A stretch of 64,000 bases of DNA, from positions 2,841,501 to 2,905,500 of the forward strand of contig NZ_CP082966.1 in the NCBI RefSeq assembly GCF_019968605.1. Reading direction: 5' to 3'. The notes beneath the pieces were generated by a model, which worked only from the letters and a program-made list of their open reading frames with translations, did no database searches and was not told where the DNA came from. The stretch is from Polaribacter litorisediminis. GTDB lineage: Bacteria; Bacteroidota; Bacteroidia; Flavobacteriales; Flavobacteriaceae. Position 1 is the first letter of the stretch; each line of letters begins with the position of its first letter. Made by a program: the position numbers and the translations under genes. Shown in pieces: positions 16,107 to 25,407 of the stretch.

Positions 16107-19100
16107 ATGAAAACCGACCAGAGAAAACCAACCAAAAAAGAAGCAGAGGAAATTCTTTTTAGGGTATACAACATCAGAGGAACTGCATCAGCATTACCCG
16201 GTGAAATTGATGCTAATTTCAGCATAAAAATTGAGGGTAAAAATGAATATATTTTAAAAATAAGTCCTAAAAACACAGCTAAAAGCGAATTAGATTTTCA
16301 GCAAAAAATCCTTCAACATCTTAATGAGAAGGATATTTCTTTAAAGAGTCCGAAGGTAATTTTGGATACCAATAAAAACTCTATTTCTGAAATTAGTATC
16401 GACTCCAACACCACGCTAAAAGTTCGGTTATTAACTTGGATTGATGCCAGAGTTTGGTCTTCTGTAAATCCGCAATTAACTGATTTACGTTTTAGTTTAG
16501 GAGAAAAAGCAGGAGAAATTACCAACAACTTACAAGATTTTCATCATCCGAAAGCAAAGAGAACCTTTGCTTGGGATATCGCTCAAGGTGTATGGATAAA
16601 AGAGTATTTACACCTTTTTAAAAATGAAGAAAAAGCAACAATTTCTTACTTTTTAAACAAGTTTGAAGCTTTCCAAAAGGAATATCAAAACTTAAGAAAA
16701 AGCGTTGTGCATAATGATGCTAACGACAACAATGTTTTGGTATCCGGAGATTTAATACACCCAAAAGTAACAGCCATTATCGATTTTGGTGATGCTATAA
16801 AAACCCAAATCATAAACGACGTTGCTATTACTTGTTGTTATGCAATGATGCATCATACAGATCCTTTAGAAGCAAGTTTACCAATCATAAAAGGATATCA
16901 TTCTAAATTTCCATTAGCAGAAAAAGAGTTGGAATTTTTGTACGTTTTAATTGCCATGCGATTGGTAATTTCAGTAACCAAATCAGCGATTAACAAAATA
17001 GAACATCCAGAAAATGAATATTTATTAATCTCTGAAAAAACTGCTTGGGATTTACTGAATAATTGGCAAAATGTTTCTGAAGATTTTGCACACTATAGTT
17101 TCAGAAATGCATGCGGATTTTTAGCACATCCAAATCAACAAGAATTTGAAAATTGGGCAAAGGGAGCATCATTTTCATTGTCAGAATTGTTTCCAACGAT
17201 CAACCGAAATGAAATTCATCATTTAGATTTGAGCGTTTCCAGCACTTTTCCTGGACATCAAAAAGAGTTTAATAATTTAGATGTATTTCAATTTAAAATA
17301 GAGCAACTTCAAAAAGAGGTTCCGAATAAAATTTTAGCTGGAGGCTATCTAGAACCTAGAAATCTATATACTTCAACGGAATATGATACTGTTGGAAATT
17401 ATGGCAAGCAAAGCAGAACCATTCATTTAGGAATTGATTTTTGGCTGCCCGAAAACACCCCTGTTCACGCACTTTTTGATGGCGAAGTTGTGATTGTAGA
17501 AAATGATCAGGGCGATAAAGAATATGGCGGATTAATCGTTTTAAAACATCAACAAAAAGATTTTTGTTTCTATACTTTATATGGCCATAATACGGCTGCA
17601 AGTGTTTTGAGCTACAAGCTTGGAGATACCATCAAAAAAGGAGAACAAATTGCTGTTTTGGCAAATTATCCTGAAAACGGAAATTGGGCGCCACATTTAC
17701 ATTTTCAAGTAATGCTTTCTTTATTAGATTACAAAACTGATTTTCCTGGCGTGGCGTATTTTAATCAAATTGATGTTTGGAAAAGCCTATGTCCAAACCC
17801 CAATTTACTATTTAAACTGGATGGTTTTAAAGAGAATTTAATTGACGATGTTGATGAAATTCTTACACAAAGAAAACAGCATTTGGGCAAAGGAATGAGT
17901 TTGCAATACCAGAAACCATTGCACATTGTAAAAGGTGCTAACCAATATCTAATCGATGCTTTTGGGCGAAAATATTTAGATACTGTAAATAATGTCGCCC
18001 ATGTAGGTCATGAAAATTTTAAGGCTGTAAAAGCGGGTCAAAATCAAATGGCATTGCTAAACACCAACACTCGTTATTTACATGAGAACATCACTATTTT
18101 GGCAGAAGAATTGTTAGCTACGTTACCCAAAGAAATCTCAGTGTTACATTTTGTAAATTCAGGCAGCGAGGCGAATGAGCTCGCCATTAGAATGGTAAAA
18201 ACCTGCACAAATTCTGATGAAATTATTGCTAGTGAACATGGGTATCATGGAAATACAAATGAAACCATCAATATTTCTTCCTATAAATTTGATGGAAAAG
18301 GCGGAAAAGGAAAACCTAAAAACACGCATATTTTCCCAATTCCTGATGTATTTAAAGGAAAATATCGTGGAGAAAATACAGCCGATAATTATGCTGAAGA
18401 AATTCAAGTTTTAATTGATGAAATTCATCAACAACATAAAAAAGTTGGCGGCTTTATTATAGAACCCATTATTTCTTGTGGCGGACAAGTGGAATTACCC
18501 GAAGGATTTTTAAAACAAGCTTATCAAATCGTAAAAAAAGCGGGCGGATTGTGTATTTCTGATGAAGTACAAACCGGTATTGGACGCATGGGCAAAACCT
18601 TTTGGGGTTTTCAATTGCATGATGTGATTCCTGATATCGTTACCATCGGTAAACCCTTAGGAAACGGACATCCCATTGCCGCAGTTGCGTGTACCGAAGA
18701 AGTAGCCCAAAAATTTGCAAACGGAATGGAGTTCTTTAACACTTTTGGTGGAAATCCTGTTTCCTGTGCAATTGCCACAGAAGTTTTACGCGAAGTAAAA
18801 AGAGAAAAATTGCAAGAAAATGCCTTAGAAGTTGGTGGTTTTTTAAAGTCTAAATTCATAAAATTATCTCATAAATTTCCGATTATTGGCGATGTTCGAG
18901 GACAAGGTTTGTTTTTAGGTATTGAGCTGGTTGATAAACATTTAAATCCGCTTGCAGAAAAAACTGATTATGTCATAAATAGAATGAAAGAATTCGGAAT
19001 TTTAATGAGTTCAGATGGTCCTGATCATAACGTAATCAAGATAAAACCACCGATTACTTTTACAAAAGAAAATGCCCAAGAAGTTATTTTCTACTTACAA

Positions 19101-19136
19101 AAAATCCTTGGTGAAGATTTTATGAAACAAAACTAA
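16107..19136 (+). CDS. Three-domain protein: APH-like kinase, M23 peptidase fold, class III aminotransferase
   Basis: One 1009-residue polypeptide with three modules. Residues 1-330 are an aminoglycoside-phosphotransferase/choline-kinase-like domain with the catalytic HND at 202-204 and the DFG-type Asp226. Residues 400-570 are a LytM/M23 fold with ligands H440, D444 and HLH at 530-532. Residues 610-1009 are a class III aminotransferase with NSGSEANELA and the PLP lysine K849 (TIGKPLGNG). The end domains resemble hydroxylysine kinase and the phospho-lyases that act on phosphoethanolamine or phosphohydroxylysine, so kinase plus lyase in one chain could remove phosphate and ammonia from an amino alcohol. 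The substrate is not deducible. Confidence 0.88.
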   Translation: MKTDQRKPTKKEAEEILFRVYNIRGTASALPGEIDANFSIKIEGKNEYILKISPKNTAKSELDFQQKILQHLNEKDISLKSPKVILDTNKNSISEISIDSNTTLKVRLLTWIDARVWSSVNPQLTDLRFSLGEKAGEITNNLQDFHHPKAKRTFAWDIAQGVWIKEYLHLFKNEEKATISYFLNKFEAFQKEYQNLRKSVVHNDANDNNVLVSGDLIHPKVTAIIDFGDAIKTQIINDVAITCCYAMMHHTDPLEASLPIIKGYHSKFPLAEKELEFLYVLIAMRLVISVTKSAINKIEHPENEYLLISEKTAWDLLNNWQNVSEDFAHYSFRNACGFLAHPNQQEFENWAKGASFSLSELFPTINRNEIHHLDLSVSSTFPGHQKEFNNLDVFQFKIEQLQKEVPNKILAGGYLEPRNLYTSTEYDTVGNYGKQSRTIHLGIDFWLPENTPVHALFDGEVVIVENDQGDKEYGGLIVLKHQQKDFCFYTLYGHNTAASVLSYKLGDTIKKGEQIAVLANYPENGNWAPHLHFQVMLSLLDYKTDFPGVAYFNQIDVWKSLCPNPNLLFKLDGFKENLIDDVDEILTQRKQHLGKGMSLQYQKPLHIVKGANQYLIDAFGRKYLDTVNNVAHVGHENFKAVKAGQNQMALLNTNTRYLHENITILAEELLATLPKEISVLHFVNSGSEANELAIRMVKTCTNSDEIIASEHGYHGNTNETINISSYKFDGKGGKGKPKNTHIFPIPDVFKGKYRGENTADNYAEEIQVLIDEIHQQHKKVGGFIIEPIISCGGQVELPEGFLKQAYQIVKKAGGLCISDEVQTGIGRMGKTFWGFQLHDVIPDIVTIGKPLGNGHPIAAVACTEEVAQKFANGMEFFNTFGGNPVSCAIATEVLREVKREKLQENALEVGGFLKSKFIKLSHKFPIIGDVRGQGLFLGIELVDKHLNPLAEKTDYVINRMKEFGILMSSDGPDHNVIKIKPPITFTKENAQEVIFYLQKILGEDFMKQN

Positions 19137-19181
19137 AATATAAATCATATCTTTATAAACCATACTATTTAATCAACCCTT

Positions 19182-22100
19182 ATGACGTATAAAAAATTAA
19201 TTCTACTGTTTGTTTTATTCACTACAATGCTAACAAACGCTCAAAAAAAGGAAGAGAAACCCAAAGATTGGGATGTAAACAATCCTCATAAAGATTGGAA
19301 ATACAACACCTTTAATCTTAAAACAGATGAAGGAACCTGGATGAATTTAGATGTTTCCCCAGACGGAAAAACCATCGTTTTTGATTTATTAGGAGATATT
19401 TATACGATGCCTATTTCTGGAGGAGAAGCAACTATTTTACGTTCTGGTTTGGCATACGAAGTACAACCAAGATTCAGCCCGAACGGGAACTATATTTCTT
19501 TTACAAGTGATGCAGAAGGCGGAAATAATATTTGGGTGATGACGGCAGATGGCAAGAATGCCAAATCTATTACCAAAGAAAAGTTTAGATTGTTAAACAA
19601 TGCTGTTTGGACACCCGACGGGACGTCTTTAGTAGCCCGAAAACATTACACCTCACAACGTTCTGTAGGCGCAGGCGAAATGTGGCAATATCCGCTTTCG
19701 GGAGCTGCCGGATTGCAACTAACCAAAAGAAAAAATGATCAACAAGACGTCAATGATCCCTCAATTTCCTCTGATGGAAAGCACTTATATTATGCAGAAG
19801 ACATGTATCCAGGAGGCGCTTTTCAATATAATAAAGATCCGAATAAACAGATTTATGTCATCAACCAGTATAATTTTGAAACTGGTAAAACCGAACGCAT
19901 TACGGGAGGACCTGGAGGAGCTGCACGTCCTGTTATTTCTAATAACGGAAAATTTTTAGCCTTTGTAAAACGGGTAAGAACAAAGTCTGTTTTATACATT
20001 CATGAACTGGAATCTGGAAAAGAATGGCCTATTTATGAGAACTTAAGCAAGGATCAAAGTGAAGCTTGGGCTGTTTTTGGCGTGTATCCTCATTTTTCTT
20101 GGATGCCCAATGACAAAGACATTATTATTTGGGCTCAAGGAAAAATTAATAAAATTAATATTGAGAGTAAACAGATAGAAAACATCCCTTTTCAAGTAAA
20201 CACAAAAATTAAATTGGCAAAAACACATCGGGTTCAAAGAAAAGTTTTTGAAGAGGAGTTTACGTCAAAAATGATTAAAAATGTACAAACTTCACCTGAC
20301 GGAAAAACCATCGTTTTTACCTCTTTAGGTCATATTTATAAAAAAACAGTACCCGAAGGGATCCCAACAAGAATAACCACTTTATCTGATTTTGAAGCAG
20401 AACCTAGTTTTTCTTCGGATGGAAAATCAATTTTGTTTGTTACCTGGAATGATGAAAATTTAGGCGCTATTTATAAAGTTAATGTAGATGGTTCTGGTTT
20501 AGAGAAAATTACACAAGAAAAAGGAATTTATAGAACTCCAACGTATAATAGCTCAGATTCTAAAATTGTATATCGCAAAGAAGCTGGAAATGGAGACCAA
20601 GGTTTTGATTATACTAAAAAGACAGGAATTTATTTGGCAAATGCCGATGGAAAAGCTGCTAAAAGAGTTTCTAAAACAGGAGAATTTCCAAGTTTTTCTG
20701 CCGATAATCAACGTATTTTCTTTCAAACTGGAGGTTCCTTTTTTGGAGGTTTAACTAAAAATTTAAAAAGTGTTGATTTAAATGGAAAAGACGAAAGAAG
20801 TCATTTTTCTTCAAAATTAGCAAACAGATTAGCACCAAGTCCTGATAATCAATGGATTGCTTTTATACACTTACACAAACTTTTTGTGGCTCCTTTTGTC
20901 ATGAATGGGAGTGAAATAAACTTAGATCAAAATACGAAATCTTTTCATGTAGAAAGCTTGTCTAAAAATGCAGGCATCAACTTACATTGGTCTACGAACA
21001 ATGAAAAAGTTCATTGGACTTTAGGGGATTCCTATTTTACAAAATCTGTGGTCAACAATACACAAAATCCGTTTGCAAAAACTAATTTAGTGTCAGCAGA
21101 AGAGGAAGAAATTAAAATTAATCTAAAAGAAAAATCGGACGTTCCTGAAGGGCGCATTGCATTTAAAAATGCTCGAATTATTACCATGGACGGTGATAAA
21201 ATTATTGAAGAAGGTACCATCATCATCCGAAATAATAAAATAGAAAAAGTTGGTAAAACAAGCTCTATTACCATTCCGTCAGATGCGAAAGTATACGATA
21301 TGAATGGCAAAACCATTATGCCAGGAATGGTAGATGTTCATGCTCATGTGGGTGCTTTCAGAAACGGATTAAGCACACAAAAGCATTGGCAATTTTATGC
21401 AAATTTAGCTTTTGGAGTAACCACTTCTCATGATCCTTCTGTACATACAGCAGCTGCTTTTACTTTAGAAGAATTGCAAAGAAGCGGCCAATTAGTAGGT
21501 CCGCGACTATTTTCTACAGGATTTATTTTATACGGTGCAGAAGGCGATTTTAAAGCCGTTGTAAATAATTTAGACGATGCGCGTTTTGCCATTGCAAGAA
21601 CCAAAGCTTTTGGTGCAAAATCAATAAAAAGTTACAATCAACCCAGAAGAGAACAGCGTCAGCAAATTATGCAAGCAGCCAGAGAATTAGGTGTAAATGT
21701 AGTTCCTGAAGGAGGTTCAAATTTCTATTCGAACATGTCTATGATTTTTGATGGTCATACAGGAATTGAACACAATATTCCTGTAAATCCAGTATATAAA
21801 GATGTTTTATCACTGTGGAAAAATAGTAAAACTGGCTATACGCCAACCTTAATTGTAAATTATGGAGGGATGAATGGCGAGTTTGAATGGTATCAAAAAA
21901 CAAATGTTTGGGAAAACAAAACCTTACTAAACTATACGCCAAGATATGTAGTGGATTCAAGATCAAGACACAGAACAATGGTGCCTGAAGAAGAGTATAA
22001 AAACGGACATGTTTTAACTTCTGAAACCGTAACTGCTCTGGCTAACGAAGGTGTAAAAGTAAATTTAGGTGCGCATGGACAGTTGCAAGGTTTAGGTGCT

Positions 22101-22460
22101 CACTGGGAATTATGGATGCTGCAACAAGGTGGTTTATCGAATCATGAAGCCTTAAAAGCAGCTACCATAAATGGTGCAGATTATATTGGGGTTGCTGATG
22201 AATTAGGTTCTTTAGAAAAAGGAAAATTAGCAGACTTAATTATTTTAAGTAAGAATCCATTAGAGGATATTAAAAACTCAAATTCGGTGATGTATACCAT
22301 GGTTAATGGTCGTTTATACGATGTAAGTAGCATGAACGAAATTGGAAATTACGATAACAAAAGAACCAAGTTTTACTTTGAAATGGATGGTTACAATCAA
22401 GGTGTGCCTGTAAATATGAATACGAATAGTTTTACGACGCCTACTTGTAGTTGTCATTAG
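19182..22460 (+). CDS. Exported TolB-like beta-propeller amidohydrolase
   Basis: A 1092-residue periplasmic protein with signal peptide MTYKKLILLFVLFTTMLTNA. Residues 50-620 hold repeated WD40/PD40 blades (DVSPDGKTIVFDLLGDIY, PRFSPNGNYISFTSDA, PSFSSDGKSILFVTWN). Residues 660-1060 hold an amidohydrolase with the metal motif PGMVDVHAHVG and a C-terminal AAINGADYIGVADELGSLEKGKLADLIIL-type ending. Such TolB-amidohydrolases probably hydrolyse peptides or cyclic amides. It follows the kinase-aminotransferase gene by 45 bp and may be cotranscribed. Its last 50 bases have a diverged duplicate at 23619-23668. Confidence 0.88.
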   Translation: MTYKKLILLFVLFTTMLTNAQKKEEKPKDWDVNNPHKDWKYNTFNLKTDEGTWMNLDVSPDGKTIVFDLLGDIYTMPISGGEATILRSGLAYEVQPRFSPNGNYISFTSDAEGGNNIWVMTADGKNAKSITKEKFRLLNNAVWTPDGTSLVARKHYTSQRSVGAGEMWQYPLSGAAGLQLTKRKNDQQDVNDPSISSDGKHLYYAEDMYPGGAFQYNKDPNKQIYVINQYNFETGKTERITGGPGGAARPVISNNGKFLAFVKRVRTKSVLYIHELESGKEWPIYENLSKDQSEAWAVFGVYPHFSWMPNDKDIIIWAQGKINKINIESKQIENIPFQVNTKIKLAKTHRVQRKVFEEEFTSKMIKNVQTSPDGKTIVFTSLGHIYKKTVPEGIPTRITTLSDFEAEPSFSSDGKSILFVTWNDENLGAIYKVNVDGSGLEKITQEKGIYRTPTYNSSDSKIVYRKEAGNGDQGFDYTKKTGIYLANADGKAAKRVSKTGEFPSFSADNQRIFFQTGGSFFGGLTKNLKSVDLNGKDERSHFSSKLANRLAPSPDNQWIAFIHLHKLFVAPFVMNGSEINLDQNTKSFHVESLSKNAGINLHWSTNNEKVHWTLGDSYFTKSVVNNTQNPFAKTNLVSAEEEEIKINLKEKSDVPEGRIAFKNARIITMDGDKIIEEGTIIIRNNKIEKVGKTSSITIPSDAKVYDMNGKTIMPGMVDVHAHVGAFRNGLSTQKHWQFYANLAFGVTTSHDPSVHTAAAFTLEELQRSGQLVGPRLFSTGFILYGAEGDFKAVVNNLDDARFAIARTKAFGAKSIKSYNQPRREQRQQIMQAARELGVNVVPEGGSNFYSNMSMIFDGHTGIEHNIPVNPVYKDVLSLWKNSKTGYTPTLIVNYGGMNGEFEWYQKTNVWENKTLLNYTPRYVVDSRSRHRTMVPEEEYKNGHVLTSETVTALANEGVKVNLGAHGQLQGLGAHWELWMLQQGGLSNHEALKAATINGADYIGVADELGSLEKGKLADLIILSKNPLEDIKNSNSVMYTMVNGRLYDVSSMNEIGNYDNKRTKFYFEMDGYNQGVPVNMNTNSFTTPTCSCH

Positions 22461-22521
22461 AAAAAATCAATGTGAATTGGAATGGGCTTTAGCCCATTTT
22501 TATAATAGCCATAAAATTGAT

Positions 22522-22584
22522 AGGCTTTAGCCAAAACATTACAAAACTGTGAGGTTAATATTTGGCTAAAGCCTTTTTATTCTT
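22522..22584 (+). terminator. Probable amidohydrolase terminator
   Basis: A 14-bp perfect inverted repeat, AGGCTTTAGCCAAA (22522-22535) with its complement at 22561-22574, followed by TTTTTATTCTTTT. It is about 60 bp after the stop codon. The same structure is repeated in copy 2 of the duplication. Confidence 0.6.
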
Positions 22585-22656
22585 TTATCTCATTACAACA
22601 AGTTGAAACTTGTTGTAATTGAAGCGTAAAAAAAAACATTCTATAAACAAATTATA

Positions 22657-22838
22657 TTATTTTGGATACATCACATCATCCAAAGGAACATCAAACGCAT
22701 TAATATCATCAATTTTAGCAATAGGTTTAAAGAAATTTAAGCCTATTTTTTTTACATCTTTTTTACATTTTGATAAAAACCGATCGTAAAAACCTTTACC
22801 ATAACCAATTCTATAATTATCGTTATTAGAAATTAAAA
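22657..22838 (-). pseudogene. Truncated duplicate of 5-formyl-THF cyclo-ligase (C-terminal part)
   Basis: The minus strand encodes the last ~60 residues of the cyclo-ligase, including GYGKGFYDRFLSKCKKD and DVPLDDVMYPK, with the same stop codon. The upstream part is missing because copy 2 of the duplication starts at 22839. It differs from the intact gene by one or two bases, so the duplication is recent. Not a functional gene. Confidence 0.9.
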
Positions 22839-23229
22839 GTCATTAGAAAAAATCAATGTGAATTGGAATGGACTTTAGCCCATTTTTATAATGACCATAA
22901 AATTGATATGCTTTAGCCAAAACATTACAAAACTGTGAGGTTAATATTTGGCTAAAGCCTTTTTATTCTTTTATCTAATTACAACAAGTTGAAACTTGTT
23001 GTAATTGAAGCGTAAAAAACAACCTTCTATAAACAAATCAAATTATATTATTTTGGATACATCACATCATCCAAAGGAACATCAAACGCATTAATATCAT
23101 CAATTTTAGCAATAGGTTTAAAGAAATTTAAGCCTATTTTTTTTACATCTTTTTTGCATTTTGATAAAAACCGATCGTAAAAACCTTTACCATAACCAAT
23201 TCTATAATTATCGTTATTAGAAATTAAAA
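22839..23229. repeat. Tandem duplication, copy 2 (391 bp)
   Basis: A second copy of 22453-22838 with a handful of substitutions (GGGCTT to GGACTT, TAGG to TATG, CTCATT to CTAATT) and a 5-base insertion near 23037. Its right half is the 3' part of the intact cyclo-ligase gene. Copy 1 sits between the amidohydrolase and this copy in direct orientation. Confidence 0.9.
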
Positions 23230-23599
23230 GCGGCACAAATACCAAATCTATTTCAGTTTCTAAAACGGACTCAGCGTTTTTAGGCTCTGGGATTCCGTGT
23301 TTGCTGATTACTATTTCAGTATTTTCTTCTAAATAAAAATGCGTTAATGTGTTATCGGTGAAATCGCTTTTGCTTACTATTATTCTTTTCTGATGCTTTC
23401 TAAAATAGTCGATGATTGGTGTTGTACTTATCTCTTTAAATTTGTCTAAAGTGAGAAAAATATGAATATTATTTATCTCAGAAATATCTAAATCATAAAT
23501 TTGATTGTAGATATTTTCTTGCATTTTTTGAATTTGTTCAAAAATTAATGCATTGCGCTTTAGCTTGTATATTTTTCTTAATTCAGATTTTATCATCAA
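23048..23599 (-). CDS. 5-formyltetrahydrofolate cyclo-ligase
   Basis: A 183-residue protein that uses ATP to convert 5-formyl-THF to 5,10-methenyl-THF. Recognisable blocks are the N-terminal KSELRKIYKLKRNAL, the FVPLLISNNDNYRIGYGKGFYDRFL motif (ATP and substrate site) near residues 120-150, and GLNFFKPI. ATG at 23597-23599 or the next codon could be the start. Its 3' end forms part of the second copy of a tandem duplication. It sits upstream of a remnant of an amidohydrolase gene tail. Confidence 0.9.
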   Translation of the reverse strand: MMIKSELRKIYKLKRNALIFEQIQKMQENIYNQIYDLDISEINNIHIFLTLDKFKEISTTPIIDYFRKHQKRIIVSKSDFTDNTLTHFYLEENTEIVISKHGIPEPKNAESVLETEIDLVFVPLLISNNDNYRIGYGKGFYDRFLSKCKKDVKKIGLNFFKPIAKIDDINAFDVPLDDVMYPK

Positions 23600-23618
23600 C
23601 TCAAAAATAACGTATTTT

Positions 23619-23668
23619 TAAATATGAAAACCAGTAGTTTTACGACTCCTATTTTTGGTTGTCATTAA
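23619..23668 (+). pseudogene. Remnant of an amidohydrolase gene 3' end
   Basis: Fifty bases align with the last fifty of the amidohydrolase gene (22411-22460), about 84 percent identical by eye. The frame is kept: MKTSSFTTPIFGCH against NMNTNSFTTPTCSCH, each ending in a stop. It is separated from the source by the tandem duplication and the cyclo-ligase gene. It marks an older rearrangement or the end of a deleted paralogue. Confidence 0.75.
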
Positions 23669-23698
23669 TTTTCAAATAAAAACTTCACCTCATCAGAT

Positions 23699-24946
23699 TT
23701 AAAACTTTCTACTAGGATTGTAAAAACTTACATCTAAGGATGTTTTTTTATCAGAAATAATTTCAGAAACTAATTTTCCTGTTGCAGGCCCTAAACTCCA
23801 CCCCATCATTGCATGGCCCGTTGCAATTGTTAAATTAATACAATGTAGAGATTTTCCTATGTAAGGCAATCCATCTGGAGAACAAGGTCTTAAACCACAT
23901 TTCGCAGCGTCTTTTTCTGGTTGATTTATATGCAGTCCTGAATAGTAACTTTCACCTGCTTTTGCAATTGCATGTACTCTTTTTGTATTAATTTTATGAT
24001 TAATACCACCAATTTCCATCGTGCCCGCAAAACGGGTAAATCCATTCATGGGTGTAACTGCCACTTTCGCTTCTACCAAAATTGCCGGAATTGTAATTTT
24101 AGTATCTCTAGCTGTATTGATGCTATACCCTTTTCCTGCTTGAATTGGTATATTGATCTTAAATTTTTTAGCAAATTTTTGCGACCAAGAACCCGTTGCT
24201 AAAACAAACTCATCACCAGTAATAGTCTTACTTTTTGTTTTTATAGATTTAATTTCACCTAACACAATTTCAGCATCTAAAACTTCTTCATCACCTAAAA
24301 TAGTTACACCATTTCGTTCCAAATACGCTTTTAGTTGTTGCATAAAATTATTAGGAGTCATGTGAGCATCCGAATGATAATAAACAGCTCCTTTAATATT
24401 TAAATCAATACCGGGCTCTAGCTTTTGAGTTTCTTCTTTTGTTAAATTTTCAACTTTTAAGCCTTCTTTTATGGCTCTTTCTCCAACATTCCATTCTTCT
24501 TCTCCAGCTTTATCCGTTTTATAAAACATCAATAAACCTTTATGGTCAAACGAAAAATTAAAAGTTTGTGATGCTTTTAAATCTTTATATAGCTCTCGAC
24601 TAAAAACATTAATGTCTTTTAGTGCCGGAATTGCTTTTTCTACTTTCGCTTTGGTTGCCGATTTTTTAAAAGCCAAAGACCATTTTAAGAACTCTTTATC
24701 TAGTCTTGGTTTTACATAAAAAGGACTTGACGAATTGAACATCCATTTTATTCCTTTTGAAATCATTCCGGGAGCAGCTAATGGTATAAAATGACTTGGA
24801 GTTATGTAACCTGCATTCACATAAGAAGCTCCTTTTGAAAAATCAGACTTATCCACTACTGTAACCTTATGACCTTCTTTTTGTAAATAATATGCAGAAC
24901 AAAGTCCAATTATTCCACCTCCAATAACTACTACTTCCTTGCTCAT
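23699..24946 (-). CDS. FAD-dependent D-amino acid (D-hydroxyproline) dehydrogenase
   Basis: A 415-residue DAO-family flavoprotein. The FAD site is the N-terminal VVVIGGGIIGLCSAYYLQKEG. A C-terminal block CGLRPCSPDGLPYIGKS and GHAMMGWSLGPATGKLVSE binds the substrate and flavin. Position beside 4-hydroxyproline epimerase and the rest of the pathway suggests it oxidises cis-4-hydroxy-D-proline to 1-pyrroline-4-hydroxy-2-carboxylate. The family alone would also allow D-alanine or other D-amino acids. Last gene of the minus-strand cluster, 461 bp after the epimerase gene, so it may have its own promoter. Confidence 0.85.
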   Translation of the reverse strand: MSKEVVVIGGGIIGLCSAYYLQKEGHKVTVVDKSDFSKGASYVNAGYITPSHFIPLAAPGMISKGIKWMFNSSSPFYVKPRLDKEFLKWSLAFKKSATKAKVEKAIPALKDINVFSRELYKDLKASQTFNFSFDHKGLLMFYKTDKAGEEEWNVGERAIKEGLKVENLTKEETQKLEPGIDLNIKGAVYYHSDAHMTPNNFMQQLKAYLERNGVTILGDEEVLDAEIVLGEIKSIKTKSKTITGDEFVLATGSWSQKFAKKFKINIPIQAGKGYSINTARDTKITIPAILVEAKVAVTPMNGFTRFAGTMEIGGINHKINTKRVHAIAKAGESYYSGLHINQPEKDAAKCGLRPCSPDGLPYIGKSLHCINLTIATGHAMMGWSLGPATGKLVSEIISDKKTSLDVSFYNPSRKF

Positions 24947-25407
24947 TATTCCAACTTAAAATCCCTAATTAGTGCTCTATCTTGCCAGTATTCAATAAAA
25001 TAAATCTAATTTTTTTTTAAAATACTTTCTTGCTTTTCCTTGATATCCATGCCGTTGACTTCAGAAAATTAATAAATCAAATTTTTTATCTGCATTACCA
25101 AAGTTTCTGAAAATTTAAAAGTTGTAAAAGTATATACATGATCATCCATTCTTTTATAAACTGATACCAATGCTGCATTAAAAATTTTTGAATTTACACT
25201 AATCATTCTGTTTGACGAAATATTGGTAGCATAAAAATTCTTTGCAATTTCTTGTAAAACGCTAAAGTGCTTCTAATAAAACTTTCTTTATAGCTGTTCA
25301 TGTTCTTTAGTTATACAATTAGCACCTAATTTTTATTGATTCTTTGACGTGAAAGTTCGCTGCAACAATGCTTTTTAAAAATTAAGTTCTTTTCTTTTTT
25401 CATGATT
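24947..25407. other. Gap between epimerase and dehydrogenase genes with a possible decayed frame
   Basis: No intact gene. On the minus strand, ending at a stop at 25069-25071, there is an open stretch of about 70 codons reading VLQEIAKNFYATNISSNRMI and later VYKRMDDHVYTFTTFKFSE. It has no usable start, and a neighbouring frame (starting MNSYKESFIRST) supplies a plausible front. That looks like a frameshifted, dying gene of unknown family. Confidence 0.35.

Larger units (their letters stand above)
22453..22838. repeat. Tandem duplication, copy 1 (386 bp)
   Basis: Starts at the stop codon of the amidohydrolase gene (GTCATTAG) and runs into a truncated 5-FCL tail. It holds three strong hairpins: AATGGGCT/AGCCCATT (22481-22498), AGGCTTTAGCCAAA/TTTGGCTAAAGCCT (22522-22574, followed by Ts, probable terminator), and a perfect 13-bp ATTACAACAAGTT hairpin (22592-22619). 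It is nearly identical to the following copy. Confidence 0.9.

Noticed and set aside
22453..23229. CRISPR-like tandem repeat
   Set aside because: Only two long copies, with no spacer pattern; it is a segmental duplication containing gene sequence.
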